DNA from: Euglena gracilis
Taxonomy: Eukaryota; Euglenida; Euglenophyceae; Euglenales
Assembly: GCA_039621445.1 (NCBI GenBank)
Contig: CP154957.1
Span: 12,296,182 to 12,360,181 of the forward strand
Direction: 5' to 3'
Length of the DNA stretch: 64,000 nucleotides
The notes beneath the pieces are model-generated. The model worked only from the letters and a program-made list of their open reading frames with translations, had not been told where the DNA came from and made no database searches. Positions 42,952 through 56,800 of this stretch are shown here, in pieces. The first letter of the stretch is position 1. Every line of letters starts with the position of its first letter. The position numbers and the translations under genes were made by a program.

Positions 42952-45900
42952 ATGGCAGAAGTGGAAAAACCCCCTGGAGAGAAGTCCAATGCAGCTGGTG
43001 TCAAGCGCACCCATGCAGAAATGGAAAAGCAGAACCCCATTATCTGTCCTTACCTTGATACCATCGATAGAGCGAGCCTGGATTTCGATTTCGAGAAGTT
43101 GTGCAGTGTTTCTTTGACCAACCTTGCCTGGGCTTTTCCTTCCATGCGTTGCTTTACTTAAGGCACAATGGCACAATGGAGAGTTGATGCATCATGTAAC
43201 AACAACAACAACAGCAACAGCAACAGCAACACCACCACCACCACCACCACCACCACCACCACCACCACCACCACCACCACCACCACCACCACCACCACCA
43301 CCACCACCACCACCACCACCACCACCACCACCACCACCACCACCACCACCACCACCACCACCACCACCACCACCACCACCACCACCACCACCACCACCAC
43401 CACCACCACCACCACCACCACCACCACCACCACCACCACCACCACCACCACCACCACCACCACCACCACCACCACCACCACCACCACCACCATTATTCTT
43501 ATATATCTATTATAATTATTCTTCACTTCGGAATTGTGGTCTATTTATGTGTTCATCAAGGGGCTTTTGTGTACCACTTTTCAATTTTCTGTGTCTCTGG
43601 TTTTATTTTATTTTTCATGCACCAAGTATTTGCCCAATCCAATGTCTATGGATGTCTTGTCTGCGGAAAGTATTTTCAGGGTCGAGCCAAAGGTTCCCCG
43701 GCCTTCAACCATTCGCTGAGTTCTGGCCACCACGTCTTCTTGAATCTGGAGACCGCCGTGGTGTATTGTCTCCCTGATCTTTACGAAGTTCGCGATGCCT
43801 CTTTGGCAGACATCAAGTACAACCTGTATAGGCCAAAGCTGCACTTGAACACACCCATTTATGACATACCAATTGCACAAACCTACCAATTGTCAAATTA
43901 TATTTTTTTCCTTCAAAAATTGCAATTGGGTTTGATACATCACTCTTTGCAAGTGGAAGGCTTTTTCTTTGGACATTTTCACCTGGCCAACGAAGGTCTT
44001 TGGCAATTTTAATATGGCTCCACCGGGGATCCCGAGGTGGGGCTCTTGCCTTTCTTCAAATCCCACCTATACCCATGAGCAGATCGACGAAATCCTCAGC
44101 CGCACCAAGACATGCCGGGGTTTGGACGGCAAAGAGTTCCGTCCGGGCCTGGTGGGGCTGAACAACCTGAAAATGACGGACTACCTCAGCGCGGTGGTCC
44201 AGCTGCTGGTGCGCATCCCCGAGCTGTGCCGGTATTACATGTCTCCCTTTGAGTACTCCCGGGTTCAGGCCTTCTTCAGGGCTCCTTCTCACTCTGCAGT
44301 CCTCGTGGAAAATCTACAGGCAGGACACAAACAAATGTGCTCCCCGCCAATTCACAAAAAACGCACATCCCATTTTGCATGCCATTTTTCACCCCCCCCC
44401 CCGTTTCGCCCATTCGGGTGAAATGGCAATGCAAAAAAAATAATTTGATTTGGGGTGCAAAAGTGTCCAACAAATGCCATCTGGCGGCCTGGCCCGTGGT
44501 ACAGACCTGACGGGTGGTCTTTGACCGTAAAGAGCTCCCGTGGATCTTGGTCAGTCATGTTAATGGCAGCTGCTCAAAAAACGGGGTGCCTGTCTGAACG
44601 CGGTTCAGGAGTTTGTTAGAGGCTTCCAATGCGGTTCCAGTGGAACCTTGTGGTAATGTGGTAATGGTCAAGGTCCTATGTGATGGTTCCTCATGCTTCC
44701 AAAACTTGCCCGACGTCATGGGCTATCAGGAGCATTACACATGCAAAGGACACTTTCGCAGCCCAAATCAGTTTTGGTTTACAGTGGCATTTCACTGGAA
44801 GTGAAATGGGTGGTGCCATCTGCAAAAAGGGGGGGGTTGATGCAAGGTCTTTTTTGTGAACTGGGAGGTAGCACGTTTCCTGTGTGTACTGCCTGTTAAA
44901 GTTGCACATGTCATCATCATTTGGTTCGCAGCAGACTGAAAAAAACAAAAACAAATGGGTGAAATACGGAATTGTGGTGATGAGGTTTGGGCAACCCCTC
45001 CTTTTTGTGTCTTTTGCAGGCATGACCCTGAATGAAGCTTTGCCTCCCCCATTTTTGTAAATTTTGCGATTCAGAGTTGTGCCATGGAGCCCTGCCCCAA
45101 CGAAGCGATATGGGGAGCTGGTCCGCAAAATGTGGAACCCTCAGGCAGGCATTTGCTGACAATTCCAAGACTTTGATGGCAATATCCCAACTTGGGCGCA
45201 CATTTTATAGCATTGCCATTTTCTTTTTGTATCATCCTTGATGCAAATGGAAAATGGGTATCATTCGTCCTTTTTGGTTGGTGCGCCCGAGGGAGGGTTA
45301 TTGATGGGGGCTTTATAAAGCACAGAGCGTTGCATACAGCAGTTTGCAGTGCAGGTGTAGTATTGTCGGAGGTTGCAGAAAGTCGTACAGGATGTGTAAT
45401 TGTCAGAGGTCAAAGCAACGTACGGCAGTAATACTACTGAAATTGCTGGGAGCTATCCTCCTCAAATCGGCATAAACCTGTCGGGCACAGTTCACACAGG
45501 TTAGTAACGATGACTCCTCCTAATTGCGGGGGAGTCATCATTCTACCCAGCAATGCTCTGGCTTTGCCTGGTTTTTGAAGCAAAGGCCTGTTGGGGAGGG
45601 TTCAAGGGGCAGGTGTCGCCCCACGAGCTGATGCAGGCCATCACCCTGAAGAGTGCCAAGAAGTTCCAAATCGGCCAACAGGGTGACCCGATGGAGGGCA
45701 GGGCTGGATGGATGGGGCCAGGGGAAGGGAAACACAACCTTTTTTTCGGTTTTTTTTGTCTTTTTTTTTTTTTTTTTTTGGAATTCTTTTTTTTTTTGTT
45801 TTTTTGGAATTTGATTTTCTTTGGATAAAATTTAAGAGTTTATTTGAGGGTCCATGCCTGGGGTCTCTGCGATTGAGTGGTTGAGAATTTTTTATAAACT

Positions 45901-47835
45901 TTTTCGAAAAATCGTTTGTCGAAGAGAAAGGCAGGGAAGAAAAAAGAAACTACAGACGGAAGAGGCTTCAGCTCGCAGTTCTCAGCAAATCCACTGCATA
46001 GGCCTTGCACAATTGCTCAATTATTGTTTTATTGTTTTTTTCTGGCTCCCCTTTGGTTCCAATAGCATCTGTGTGACTTCTAAGAGCAAATAATTCAAGC
46101 AGAACCGTTTCCACTGTTTGAGATTGGCATTTTCTCAGTTTAGAACATACCATTGCTTAACACCTGTCCCACCTCACCCCCCGGGGGGTGACTGGTTTTT
46201 TTTCTTTCAGAGTGACTGACTGGTTTTCTGGCCAAGAGGCCCCCCCCCCCCGGGGTCAGCCCGGAAATGAAAAGGTGGCTGGCCCGGCGCTGACGGCGCC
46301 GGATTATTAGATAATTTTTTTGAGACTTTTTGGCAATATTGTCTTGCCAACATAAGCGCATTCAAGAGGGGTAAAGTGACTGACTGGTTTTTTTTTGGGA
46401 GACAGTGACTGATTGGTTTTTTCAGTGAAAGTGAAAGTGACCTCCCCCTCCCCACCAGGGGTCGCTAAGCAATGGTTTGGTTTGGAATGCATTTAGTTTG
46501 AACATGTTTGCGTTCTGTTTTCCCCCCCAATGTTTTCCTTGCCGTGATCAGTCAGTCGGGGGGTGGGGATTCAACAGCCAATTCATACACCACAGTAGCC
46601 AAGATAATCAAGTTTTGAACCATTTGTTTTGCCGAACAGAACATCCAAGGGCCTCGATTTGTTAGAAACACTTTTCAAAACACAAATCATCGCTGCTGTG
46701 GGGAAGATGAAGTTGTGCATTCATCTGCCATTCATCTGAGAGGTGCTTGGCAATCCCCAAAATCTCATACATCCCTGGTGGTGTTTCTACAGTTCTTGCT
46801 GACAGCTTTGCACGAGGAGGAGATCAAAGGGTATAAGCAACGATCTGTGGGAAAGCGGAAGGGGAAGGAGCATACAAGCATCATCCACGAGGGCAGGCAA
46901 TTGCTACGCGAACTGGTGCTGGTCCCATATCATCAGCATTCAAAGACAAATTTTGCTTCATGACATTCAAAGTTTTTGTGGCAAAGAGTGTCCTTTGACG
47001 AGCGTTTTGTTTTGTTTGTTTTTGTTTCTGCTTGTTTCAAGAATGACTGTGCACAATCCATTCCCAGGTCAGTATTTTTGGGTTCACAAAGCACTCAGGC
47101 AGCCACTCTGCACACCCGGAGGAATTTCCCCCACCCAAAGCCCTACCGATCAGGCTCATTTGCACAACAACAATCGTTTTTGATTCCAATTTCAATCGTA
47201 GGCCAATATCAATCAATGTTCGGATCAAAACAATAAATATTCCAGAATCTTTGCAATCCGAATGTCCCAGCTGTCTGCTGCCCAACCTTTCAGGGGCGTG
47301 TGAGGGTGACGACACATTCAGAGCCCTGAAGAAAAATTGAATTATTCCAACGGTGCTTGTGTCGTTATTCAAAATGAGGTTGGCATGACTGTTTGGTCTG
47401 GCCGTTTTTTTTTTAAGACGGGAAGGAAGTGTTGCAGCCACCCTCAGACGTCTGTTCCTTGTTGACGTTGCTTCAAAAGTCTGAATTTTAATTAAAGGAA
47501 CATGCTCAAACGTTTGGGACAAAGCCACACCCTTCCCTCAACATAGATGTTTATCTTGAACATCAGGGACAGGTGATTTCTTAAGCCGGAGGGGACCCCA
47601 TCCCTGGGGGGGGGGGTCCAGCCAGCCAGCAGCTCAAATCCAGCCAGCAGCCCAAATCGGGGCTGGGAGCCCCCCCCCCCCCCCCCCCGGGGTCGAGTGA
47701 AATAAAGTTGGGTCCAGCCAAAGGCCGGGCCGGGCCCAACGGGAGATTTCTTAAGGACCCCCCCGGGGGGTCCTTAAGAAATCTCCTGGTCAGGGATATA
47801 AAAATTATATATATGTGTATATATATACATTTATA

Positions 47836-47877
<42 letters not shown>

Positions 47878-50800
47878 GAAGCAAAAAATAAAATAAAATT
47901 TGCAACCAAACTGACTGGTTGAGATGTGCAGAAATTGGTGATATATTGGTCCATGCTTGCTCAAATCATGAACTCGTGTCTAAATTTGTTTTATATTTCA
48001 TCTTTGGCTCTGTTGGGAGTTGATTGCCACCAGGCTTTCAGGAAGGGGTCACTTTAAATGAAAGGGCGAACGTGGGAATGAATGTGGTTCCGTATTTGTG
48101 ATATGTTCAATCAAGCTGATTTTTAAGGCGAGGCTGACCCCATCCTGGGCCCCCTTGGACAATTTCATAATAAAAATGGCCCAGAGATGTTTGGGCAATT
48201 TTTGCCTGCCAATTAGTGGTCGGCGCAAAGCGCCGGATTTTTTTAACCTCCAAAAACATGCCCAAAATGCTCATTCTTCCAGGAATTTTTGGTATTTTTT
48301 TGGAACAATATCAGCCACAGGTTAATCCCATTTCCACCTTGGCGTGCAGTGCCAAAGGAATTTTTCCCAGTCGGGGACCCCAGATCCCCCCCAAGGTGGG
48401 CGCGGGATTTCTCTTGGGGGGGGGGGAGGGGGTCAAGCTGGTCTTAGGCGGCGCACCTTGCAGGACAAAGTACGGGCGATTTCTCGTTTTGGGCACCGGC
48501 TCTTTTGGGAATTACGTGTTTTTTTGCTGTTTTTTTGAGGTCGGAATGCCACAAAAACTCCCGGAATCCCGAGTGGAAGTGCACATGCCACATGAACAAT
48601 GGACTGTTCGAGATTTCTGCCCGCTGGGGGTTTGATGAGGGGGACAGAACACAGGAGCTTAGGAGGCCAAACTCGCACTTAAGGTTTTGATTTTTAGCTT
48701 GCGCTTTGGCGCAAATTTTCGATCTTTTTGAAACCCGGCGGTGAAACCCACCCTTTTGACCCTCTGGTTCTGCGGAGACCCTCCACGGTGGCGTGTGCAT
48801 CATTTGCCGATGTTGGGACCCGGGGAACAGGCCCGATTTTGGTGTTTTTCAGCCTGTGCACCATTTTGAAAAAGGTGCAAAACCCTGGGTTTGACCGCCG
48901 GGACACGTGAATTTTCCCAAAAAAGTGCCAAAACCCCTGTTGCGAGTCCCTCGTTTTTGAAGCCTTGACTGTGTTCCCCGGATGGTGCTACACAGGCTGG
49001 GTGTAATTTGGCCTTTTTTTGTTGCTTTTTTTTCAGGCTCTGCGATGATGCGTCCGTTAAGGGTTGCCTGCTGAGGCGTCCAGAGGGTGGACTCTACATA
49101 CACGTTGTGAAAAGTTGGAAAAAATGGCATGCCACAGAGTTGCTTGAAGTGGTGGGGGGGGGGGTGGGGGGGATTGAGGGCAAGCCCATGAACCTGTCCC
49201 AACGTCTGGTGAGCAACGCCAGACCCCACACTGCTGGGCACAGAAGGCAATGGTTATGGACATTGCGCTTAAGCGCAACTATTTTACATTGTGCTTAAGC
49301 GCAAGTTAAATTTAACTTGCGCTCAAGCGCAAGGAAAAACAGAAGCCCCTGAGCTTATGGCAGTCCCTCTGATGTGTTACGGTGTATTTGGGGCCCTCTC
49401 TGAACGGCCAGTGTGTGGACTTGGTGATGAAATACATTGCCCCGAAGCGCAAACATCATACAAAAAAAACGAGAAGTGCAAACAGGCGGCTGACGTGTCT
49501 GAACGAACAAGCAGTGCATTATGTAGGCTTGTCCCTTGCGCTTCGGCACAATGTATTTCCTCACCAAAACCGCACACTGGCCGTTCAGAGAGGGCCCCCA
49601 ACACACCGTAACACATCAGAGGGACTTCCATAAGCTCAGGGGCTTCTGTTTTAACTTGAGCTTAAGCGCAAATTTTTGCTTTGCGCTTAAGCGCAGTGTA
49701 AAATTGTGTGTGTTTGAATGTGTTCGTGCTGTGTGAGAAGGTGGGCGATACAGGAGAATGATGAGGGGTGTTTGAGCACTGCTGTGCCAGAAGCTCAGTT
49801 GGTGTTTTTGAACCATTCAGGCACTGGGGAGGGAGTGGCTCTTACAATAAGACGAATCGTGGGCGGTCGGCTGTGGAGCCTGAGTGACCTTGCACTCAGT
49901 GCACAAAGTGGGTTTTTTTTTGGATGTTGACAGAAAGACCTGTTTCGGCTGAACAATGCCCTCCATCTACCCGGTGGCATGTGGCTGTCTGGTGGGTTGC
50001 AAATTACCGAAAAAAGGAGTGTCAGCATGTCTTCCTTTCTCCGCCGTTGTTGATGGACCCTTTCGATTTCTCAATTCCAGTCGCCCATCCCCAAAGTTGT
50101 GTGTTTCAAACTGGGCGAGGAAAGGGGGGTGACGAGCTTCTTTAAAATACCCTTTCGACGCCCAAAACTGTTTCCTCGGCTGCGATTCCCAGGGTTCATC
50201 TGCTTCCTGTTCTTTTCCAAACAGAAATTTTCCGACTTTCAAAAGTCGGCCAAAAAGTAGGGCCCCTCAGGCATGCTTAACTGCGAGGCAAGTGGGAGGA
50301 ACCTCCGGCACTGGAAGTTGGGTTTACAATGCCTAGGACAAGACACGTCTGGATATCAAGAAGTTGGTGGTTGTTTTCACAGACCAGGGGGTTGGCTTCC
50401 TGTCCCAGGCAAGGCTTCCCTCCACCTTAGCCCTGTTCGCTCTGGTAATGAGATGCTTCCAGGACTGCTCTCTCCACCCGCAGTGATAAAAATGAGAAAT
50501 TAAAAATTGATAACTGTTGTGCCACAGCGCAATGGGTAGACTTATGAAGAATAGAAATTTAAGAGTTCTATTGTGCCAAAGCGCAATAGAAATGCACTTT
50601 TTAAAATCGCAAGGCAGCGTGGCTCTTGCGCCAACGCGCAATGTTGACCAATTTCTAGGCAACATGACTGAGAGTAGGCTTCCGTCCACCTGTCCTACAT
50701 TTTGTGCTCATACTCTACCAGGGCCGTTCTCTCCCTCCGTTGTGAGATAAGTTTTAAACAGTTATATTTGCGCTTCGGCACAAGCCATGTTTCTTTTGCA

Positions 50801-53800
50801 GTTTTAAAAATTGTATTTTTATTGCGCTTTGGCGCAATATAACCCTTAAATTTCTATTCTTCATAAGCCTACCCATTGCGCTTTGGCACAATGGAAACAC
50901 ACGTTGACACAAAGGTTGTTATTATTGTGCAAGTGCGGCAATGGTCACCCACATGTTGAATTACAAAAAAGTAAAAAAAATTGCACCAAGGCGCAAATGT
51001 TTATATTTTTGTAATGAAAAAAAAATTTGCGCCAAAGCGCAAATGCATAATGGAGTCCGCTTGTTTCATCACCCGCCGCTTTGTGTTCATGCGCACTGGG
51101 ACCCGGGAGCTGTGCCCGTAGACCGTGGAGTTCCAAGTCGTTGCTTTCGTCCCCAGGCCCTGTGGTGCAGGGAGACACTATGAACACCAAATTATGTTTA
51201 TTTTGTTTATTTCACATTATGAGATGTGACATTATGTTGAAATTGTTTGTCTGAATGTGTTGCCTGAAAAAATGTCTCGCTATTTAATTTTGTTTTGCTC
51301 ATTTATTTTTTTTCAGTTTATAATTTATTTTTATAATTAAATAATTAACAATAGTTTATTTTTTTGTGTTCATTTGCTTTTGCTTTATTGTTTTATACTT
51401 TTTTATTTGTGACTGTATTATAAATTGCATCTGAGATGATGGAGGCCTCTGCTCCCAGGAGGTGATGATCACTGACGATGGGCAGGGCAACAAGGTGGAG
51501 ACCAACGTTGGGGAACCCCAGACGAAGGAGGTGCCCTTCCTCTTCCTGCAGTTTGACCTTCCCGACACCCCGCTGTTCAAGGATGAGAGCGAGCGCAACA
51601 TTATTCCCCAGGTCCCCCTCTTCACGCTGCTGCACGTGCAGGACGGAGTGCTGCTGGCTGCGCAGATGGACCTTGAGAATTACTAACCCCATTTTTTGGG
51701 GGGGGTTTTCGAATTTTTTTTTGTTCTGTGGGGTTTTTGAGGAGTCATGAACCCCACACCTTAAACCTTGAGCTTTGAACCATGAACAGGATGCTTTTTG
51801 GGACAGGTCGTTAGGGGGTTCCGGTGTTCACACAGCAAGTTAAATTAAGAACTGGCGTTTTTTCTATTACAGCAAATTTTTGGAACAAGAGTTCTGTGCA
51901 GGGCAGAACGGGAATCGGCCAAACAGCCAGGGTGGGTGCCCCCGCTAGCATTTCTCCTGAAACAGATCGCCTTGTGGTGGACAGCCTTACGTTGCGTTTT
52001 CAGAATGTTTGCTGATGTGGGCACCTGCACATGGCTAATCCTTTCCAACAACGGTGAAGGTGGGACCTCCAACACAGATAGACCCATCATCCTGGGTGGT
52101 CTTGGATCTGCTTCCTGACTGCAAATATGACGGGGAGGAGGTCACGTATCAGACGGTTCATGGCAAAACCACGTTGGCCAAGAAGGTGCAGTACATCATC
52201 ACCAAGTTGCCTCCTACAGGCGTTCCTTATTTCATATCTGGATTTCTGAAACAAACTGGAACAAACACACACAAAAACCAATTTTGCACCCTCCTGCTTA
52301 TATTTAAATTTTTTTTGCGTATTCTGGCTGGAGTTATTTTGTAAGAGGTCTATTCTCATTTGAAGTTTGGGTTTGCTTTTCAAGAAGACTCCTCGGTGGT
52401 TGTCTACCCTCCCCCTGAGTTTGGGGTCTGTGGTCCGCTCCCGGGCCAGGGGTGGGGTCCGGGAGCGGTCCTGTCAGAAATGACAGGAGTGAGTTGCCCC
52501 GAATTAAGGCATTTATTTTCTCGAAGAAAATGAGTTATGCTAGGTCGGAACATATTCCAAAACATATTTTTTTTTCACGTTTATTGTTATTGGTTAAAAC
52601 CTTTACTATTCCAAAAATCACAGTCTCACCAGGGTGCAGAATGTGTGGGCAAAACATTCATGTCCTCTGGTCCCCTCAAACTTCTTCTTACCCTCCATTT
52701 CTTTCCATTTAGTTTATTTAATAAAAACCTATTCAGTCAAACCAACAGGCAGGAGTTGTTTCCTTTGAGTTAAGTGACTGAGGTATTTTGTGTTTTGCAA
52801 TAAGGTTTTTGAGTTCTGAATGGCAGCCTTAAAATAACTGCCCCCTCGGGGGGGGGGTCCCAGTGGTTTAACATGGGGGGGTCCACTTTCTTAAATACAA
52901 GCTGATGGGGGTTTCAACCGGCGTCGGCCAGTTTTTCCCCCCCGGTGAATACTGATTTTTTTTTTTAGGGATAGGGTAAGGGTCATCGGTCATCGTTGTC
53001 GTTGAGAAGGGCCAAAGTTAGGAAGTTAGGCCAACACAGGGCCTAAATCCAGCCTAATTTAAGGCCTAACGACCCAATGCCTTAATCCTAATACTAACCC
53101 CAACCCTGTCCCTGACAAATTACCTGAATTTTCTGCAATGTATTCATTTTTTTGCGTATGTTTTCAGGCAGTTGAATGGGTGGCTGGCATTTATTTTGTG
53201 CCAGGCAAACACTGGAAATGCATTCTCGCTCAAGTTTTGTAGTTTACAGTTTCACCCATGCATATTTTCTACCCATGATTTTTTCTTAAAAATAATCAAA
53301 GTGCACATTTTTGCGGCTCTGGTTCGCTGGACATTCTCTCCCCAAATGTCAGATTCCGAGGTTTTGGTGATTGAAAGAAGAAGGACAGGGTTTCGAATCT
53401 TTGGCCAAGGTTGAGGGTTAAATTGATTTGGGCTTGATATGTTTAACCTCCAGCAGCATGCCAAGTAAGTGGTACCATCATTTCCGGCCTCCCCCCACCA
53501 AGCTGCCTGACGCCAAAATGAAACAAGACGTTGAGTTATTATCCAAACAAGAAAACAAAAGTGAAAACGATATATGCCATAAATATTTGTATCTATACAC
53601 ACATAAAACAAAAAATAAAAGTGTATACGTCATGAAAGAATACTCTGATGGAGGTGGGCCTGCCTCTGCTACCTAATCTTTTGCTACAAGCGCTTCAAGA
53701 TGAACTATTGGTTTGAGGAGAAGAACAAGACGATTGTGAATTTTCCAGTGAAGAGTTTGGATATGCGCGACTTCTGCGTGCCGGAAGCTGTGCCTGCGCT

Positions 53801-56800
53801 TTGGCTGTGCCATGTGACGATTGTTGCTTGTCACATTCTTCTGCTGCCAGAATGCTGATTCAATGTTCTGTCGGTGTTTCTGACTGGAGGAGAGAACGCA
53901 CCCCGCGCTGGCCCCGCCGTGGGTGTCTTATCTCAAACCCAGTTTCGGACAATGAGCCACAGCCCAACGCTGGCGTCCGTCAAAAGCACGAAGTACGACC
54001 TGTGCGGCAACCTCTGCCACGACGGCAGCAGCCGCCAGCAGGATTTTCTTTGCCTGTGTGAAGCCGCAGTTTGTTTAAATTTTGGTTTTGGCATCATCAT
54101 CATTATAATATTAATACAAATATTGTATTAATATTATTTCAACAATAATATGGTTACTTTGTCTGTCTCCAGCAAAGCTGAATGATAAATACCTTTTAAT
54201 GATTTTTTTTTTCACATTGACGAACTTCTTTTTCCATGTTTTTCCATCATCACTTTCCATCGGCTTCCCAATGTTTTCTGGTGCTCTGGTGGCTTTTTCT
54301 CCCAGGGCTGGACTGGACCTTTTTTCCCGCAAACCCTGGGAAGGAGGGGGGTTGCCAGGTAAGTCATTTTCTCCTGCATTATTTTTTTCGGCATGCAAAG
54401 TTCTGTATGCACTGTTCACCCCTAATTTTTCAGCTGAGTTCTAAGGTTCAGCTCGCCTTTTAGGTTCTGACTGGTGTGGGGGTCGTGTGTGGCCATGAAC
54501 TTTACCTGGAAGGGGGAAATGTAAATATAAACTGTAAACAGGGGTTCAAATTTTGGTCTGTGAAATAGTTGGAGGGAACCGCCACACAGTTTTGCAACGG
54601 ACGAAGAGCCTTTTTACTTGGGGAGGGGCAAACCATTTTTCTTTTTGACAATTCCGTTTTTTTTTGTTAAAAACAATTTTTTTTTTTGCACCACAAGCGA
54701 TGTGCCTTGTGAAGTTTTGTGTTCTGCTGAAGGATGTTTCTTTTCAGAGAAACCAGACTGTTTTCCCTAGGAGGAGTGCTGGGGGGGACACTTTTCGCCT
54801 GGCGGAAGCAATTCATGGTGAGGTTTGTAGTTGCGGCTATCAGTGCACATCTACTTTGCCTGGCCGCCACGCCAGTTGAAGTCCTGATCTCGAGCTGGGC
54901 AATGGGTATTTCACCCATGTGTACCTAAAGACCACGGCGGACTGGTGGATGGTCCACAGCAAGGTGCCTCTCCACTGACCATCAACTTTCCGCTGTGGGC
55001 AAGTGAGTGGGTGACAGAGCTCCTTTTTTGATCTGGACGGTGGAAGGGCTGAACAGGGAAGTTTCACTCCCCTTCGCTGATTCCCACTGCATGCCAGGAA
55101 GCATCCTTTTTTTCGCTTTGGAAATGGACCAGGAAGTGCTTAACACTGCCAAAACGGGTTCGAGAGATGGCTAAAGTGCAACCCTCACAGTACTCCACAG
55201 CATTGTGGGGTATCCCACATCCCCCCCCCACCCCTGTCACCATACCCCCCCCACTGTCACCCCACACTCCCCCCACGCTTTCCCCTGGAACAACATCCTT
55301 TTTGTGCGTAAATAAAATTGCCAAATTCCCACATGGGCCAAAGGCCTCGTCCCCCCCCCCCTGCACCCCAGGACCAAAATAGCAACATCCTGCAGAACAC
55401 GAAGAATGAATGAATTAGTGGCGATTTGCCGAAGGTAGTATGTGTGTAGAAGTGCCTGCAAATCAGAAATTTTGAGAGAGACATGACTAAAAGTCTGAGG
55501 GCAATACTGACACTCAAAGCGGCGGGGGCGGGGGGTGGAATGCTCAAGCTGAGCCTGAGAAAAAATGCGAAAAGAATGCGAAGAGAATATCCAAAATCTG
55601 GGAGAAATTAGGGAAAATTGCCAAAATGCACAAATTGCCTAAAAAAAAGGCCAAAATGTCTCCAAATTTAAAGAAATCATATGTAGCAAATATGAGGAAA
55701 ATATCATTTTCAGAAAGGATAAAATAATTTTCAACAAAACTCAAGAAAATGCAAAAATTGGGCAAAAATCCCCCCACTCCCCCCACCCCGTTGTCAGCCC
55801 CATTGGCAGGTATGCTTGGGAAGCCCTGGGGGGGGGGCCCGGACAACATCGGGGGGGGGGGAGGTGGGTCTGAGGTAGGAGGGACCACCCTTCCCACCGG
55901 GCCGGGAAAAAAACAGTTCTGTGGACACCAGGCTGGATACCATGCCAACATTGTTGAAAAATCCCCAGTTTTTCTTTGAAAATTTCTCTAAAAATGTTCA
56001 TATGTTGAATTCCTTTTAAACACTGATTTCATGTGGCAAACCCCAAAGCATCAGAAAATGGAAATATGCTTTAAAGTGAGGGAAAGGGACCTTTTTGCTT
56101 TTTCCAAATCCCGGAGGGGGTCATTCCACATTCAAAAAAGCCAGTCTGTCACTTTTTGAACACCCTTCAGCACTTCTCACCGGGGGGGGGGGGGGGGGGG
56201 TCCGGCCACTGAGGTCAAAAATGGCGCAAAATCAGTGGATTTTGGCCAATATAGATGAAACTTCCAGTTTCCTTCAGCACCACATGAGCTAATTTTGGTG
56301 GAAACAAAAACCAGCCATTGACCAATCCCTGGGTGGGGTCAGACCATTCAACTTTAACAACTAACCAGGGGGGTCACTTCCGCTCTCCGAAAACTAGCCA
56401 GTCATAAACCAGGGGGGGGGGCTGGCCACTCTGGAATCCAAGAGAAAATTGACCACAAGGGTCGATTTTGTGGGGTAGAAAAATTTGGCGATGCCATTGC
56501 TCAAGTGGGGGTGTCCTCCCCACTCTGCCCCCCCCCCCCATGTCGAACGCTGCAAGGAGGGGGGCTGAGTGGGGATCCCCCCCAGAGTGAGTCTCTTCTC
56601 TCCATTGTCGGTGCCAAGTGCCAAAAACTTTGACCCAGAATTGACCCCCAGACCCCCCCAGGGCAGAACGGGAAGGCCTGGTGGGGGGTCCGACCCCCCC
56701 CCCCCACCCACCACAGCATTTTCACCAAATCTGGCGAAACGGGATTTTGGCCGGGGAAAATTTTTGGTTTTTTTTTGAAAATGAAAACGAACCCAAAATC

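Noticed and set aside
43124-43777. Poly-Pro, poly-Thr and poly-Val open frames
   Set aside because: They are translations of the (ACC)n microsatellite in USP39 intron 1.
46749-46890. GT/GC-AG splicing of exon 6 at CTACAG 46792
   Set aside because: It would delete conserved residues; the paired boundary at 46783 restores PMEFLQFLLTALH with the family's spacing.
49264-51040. CRISPR-like array of short palindromic repeats
   Set aside because: Repeats are irregularly spaced, in both orientations and parts of foldbacks, in an intron of a eukaryotic gene.
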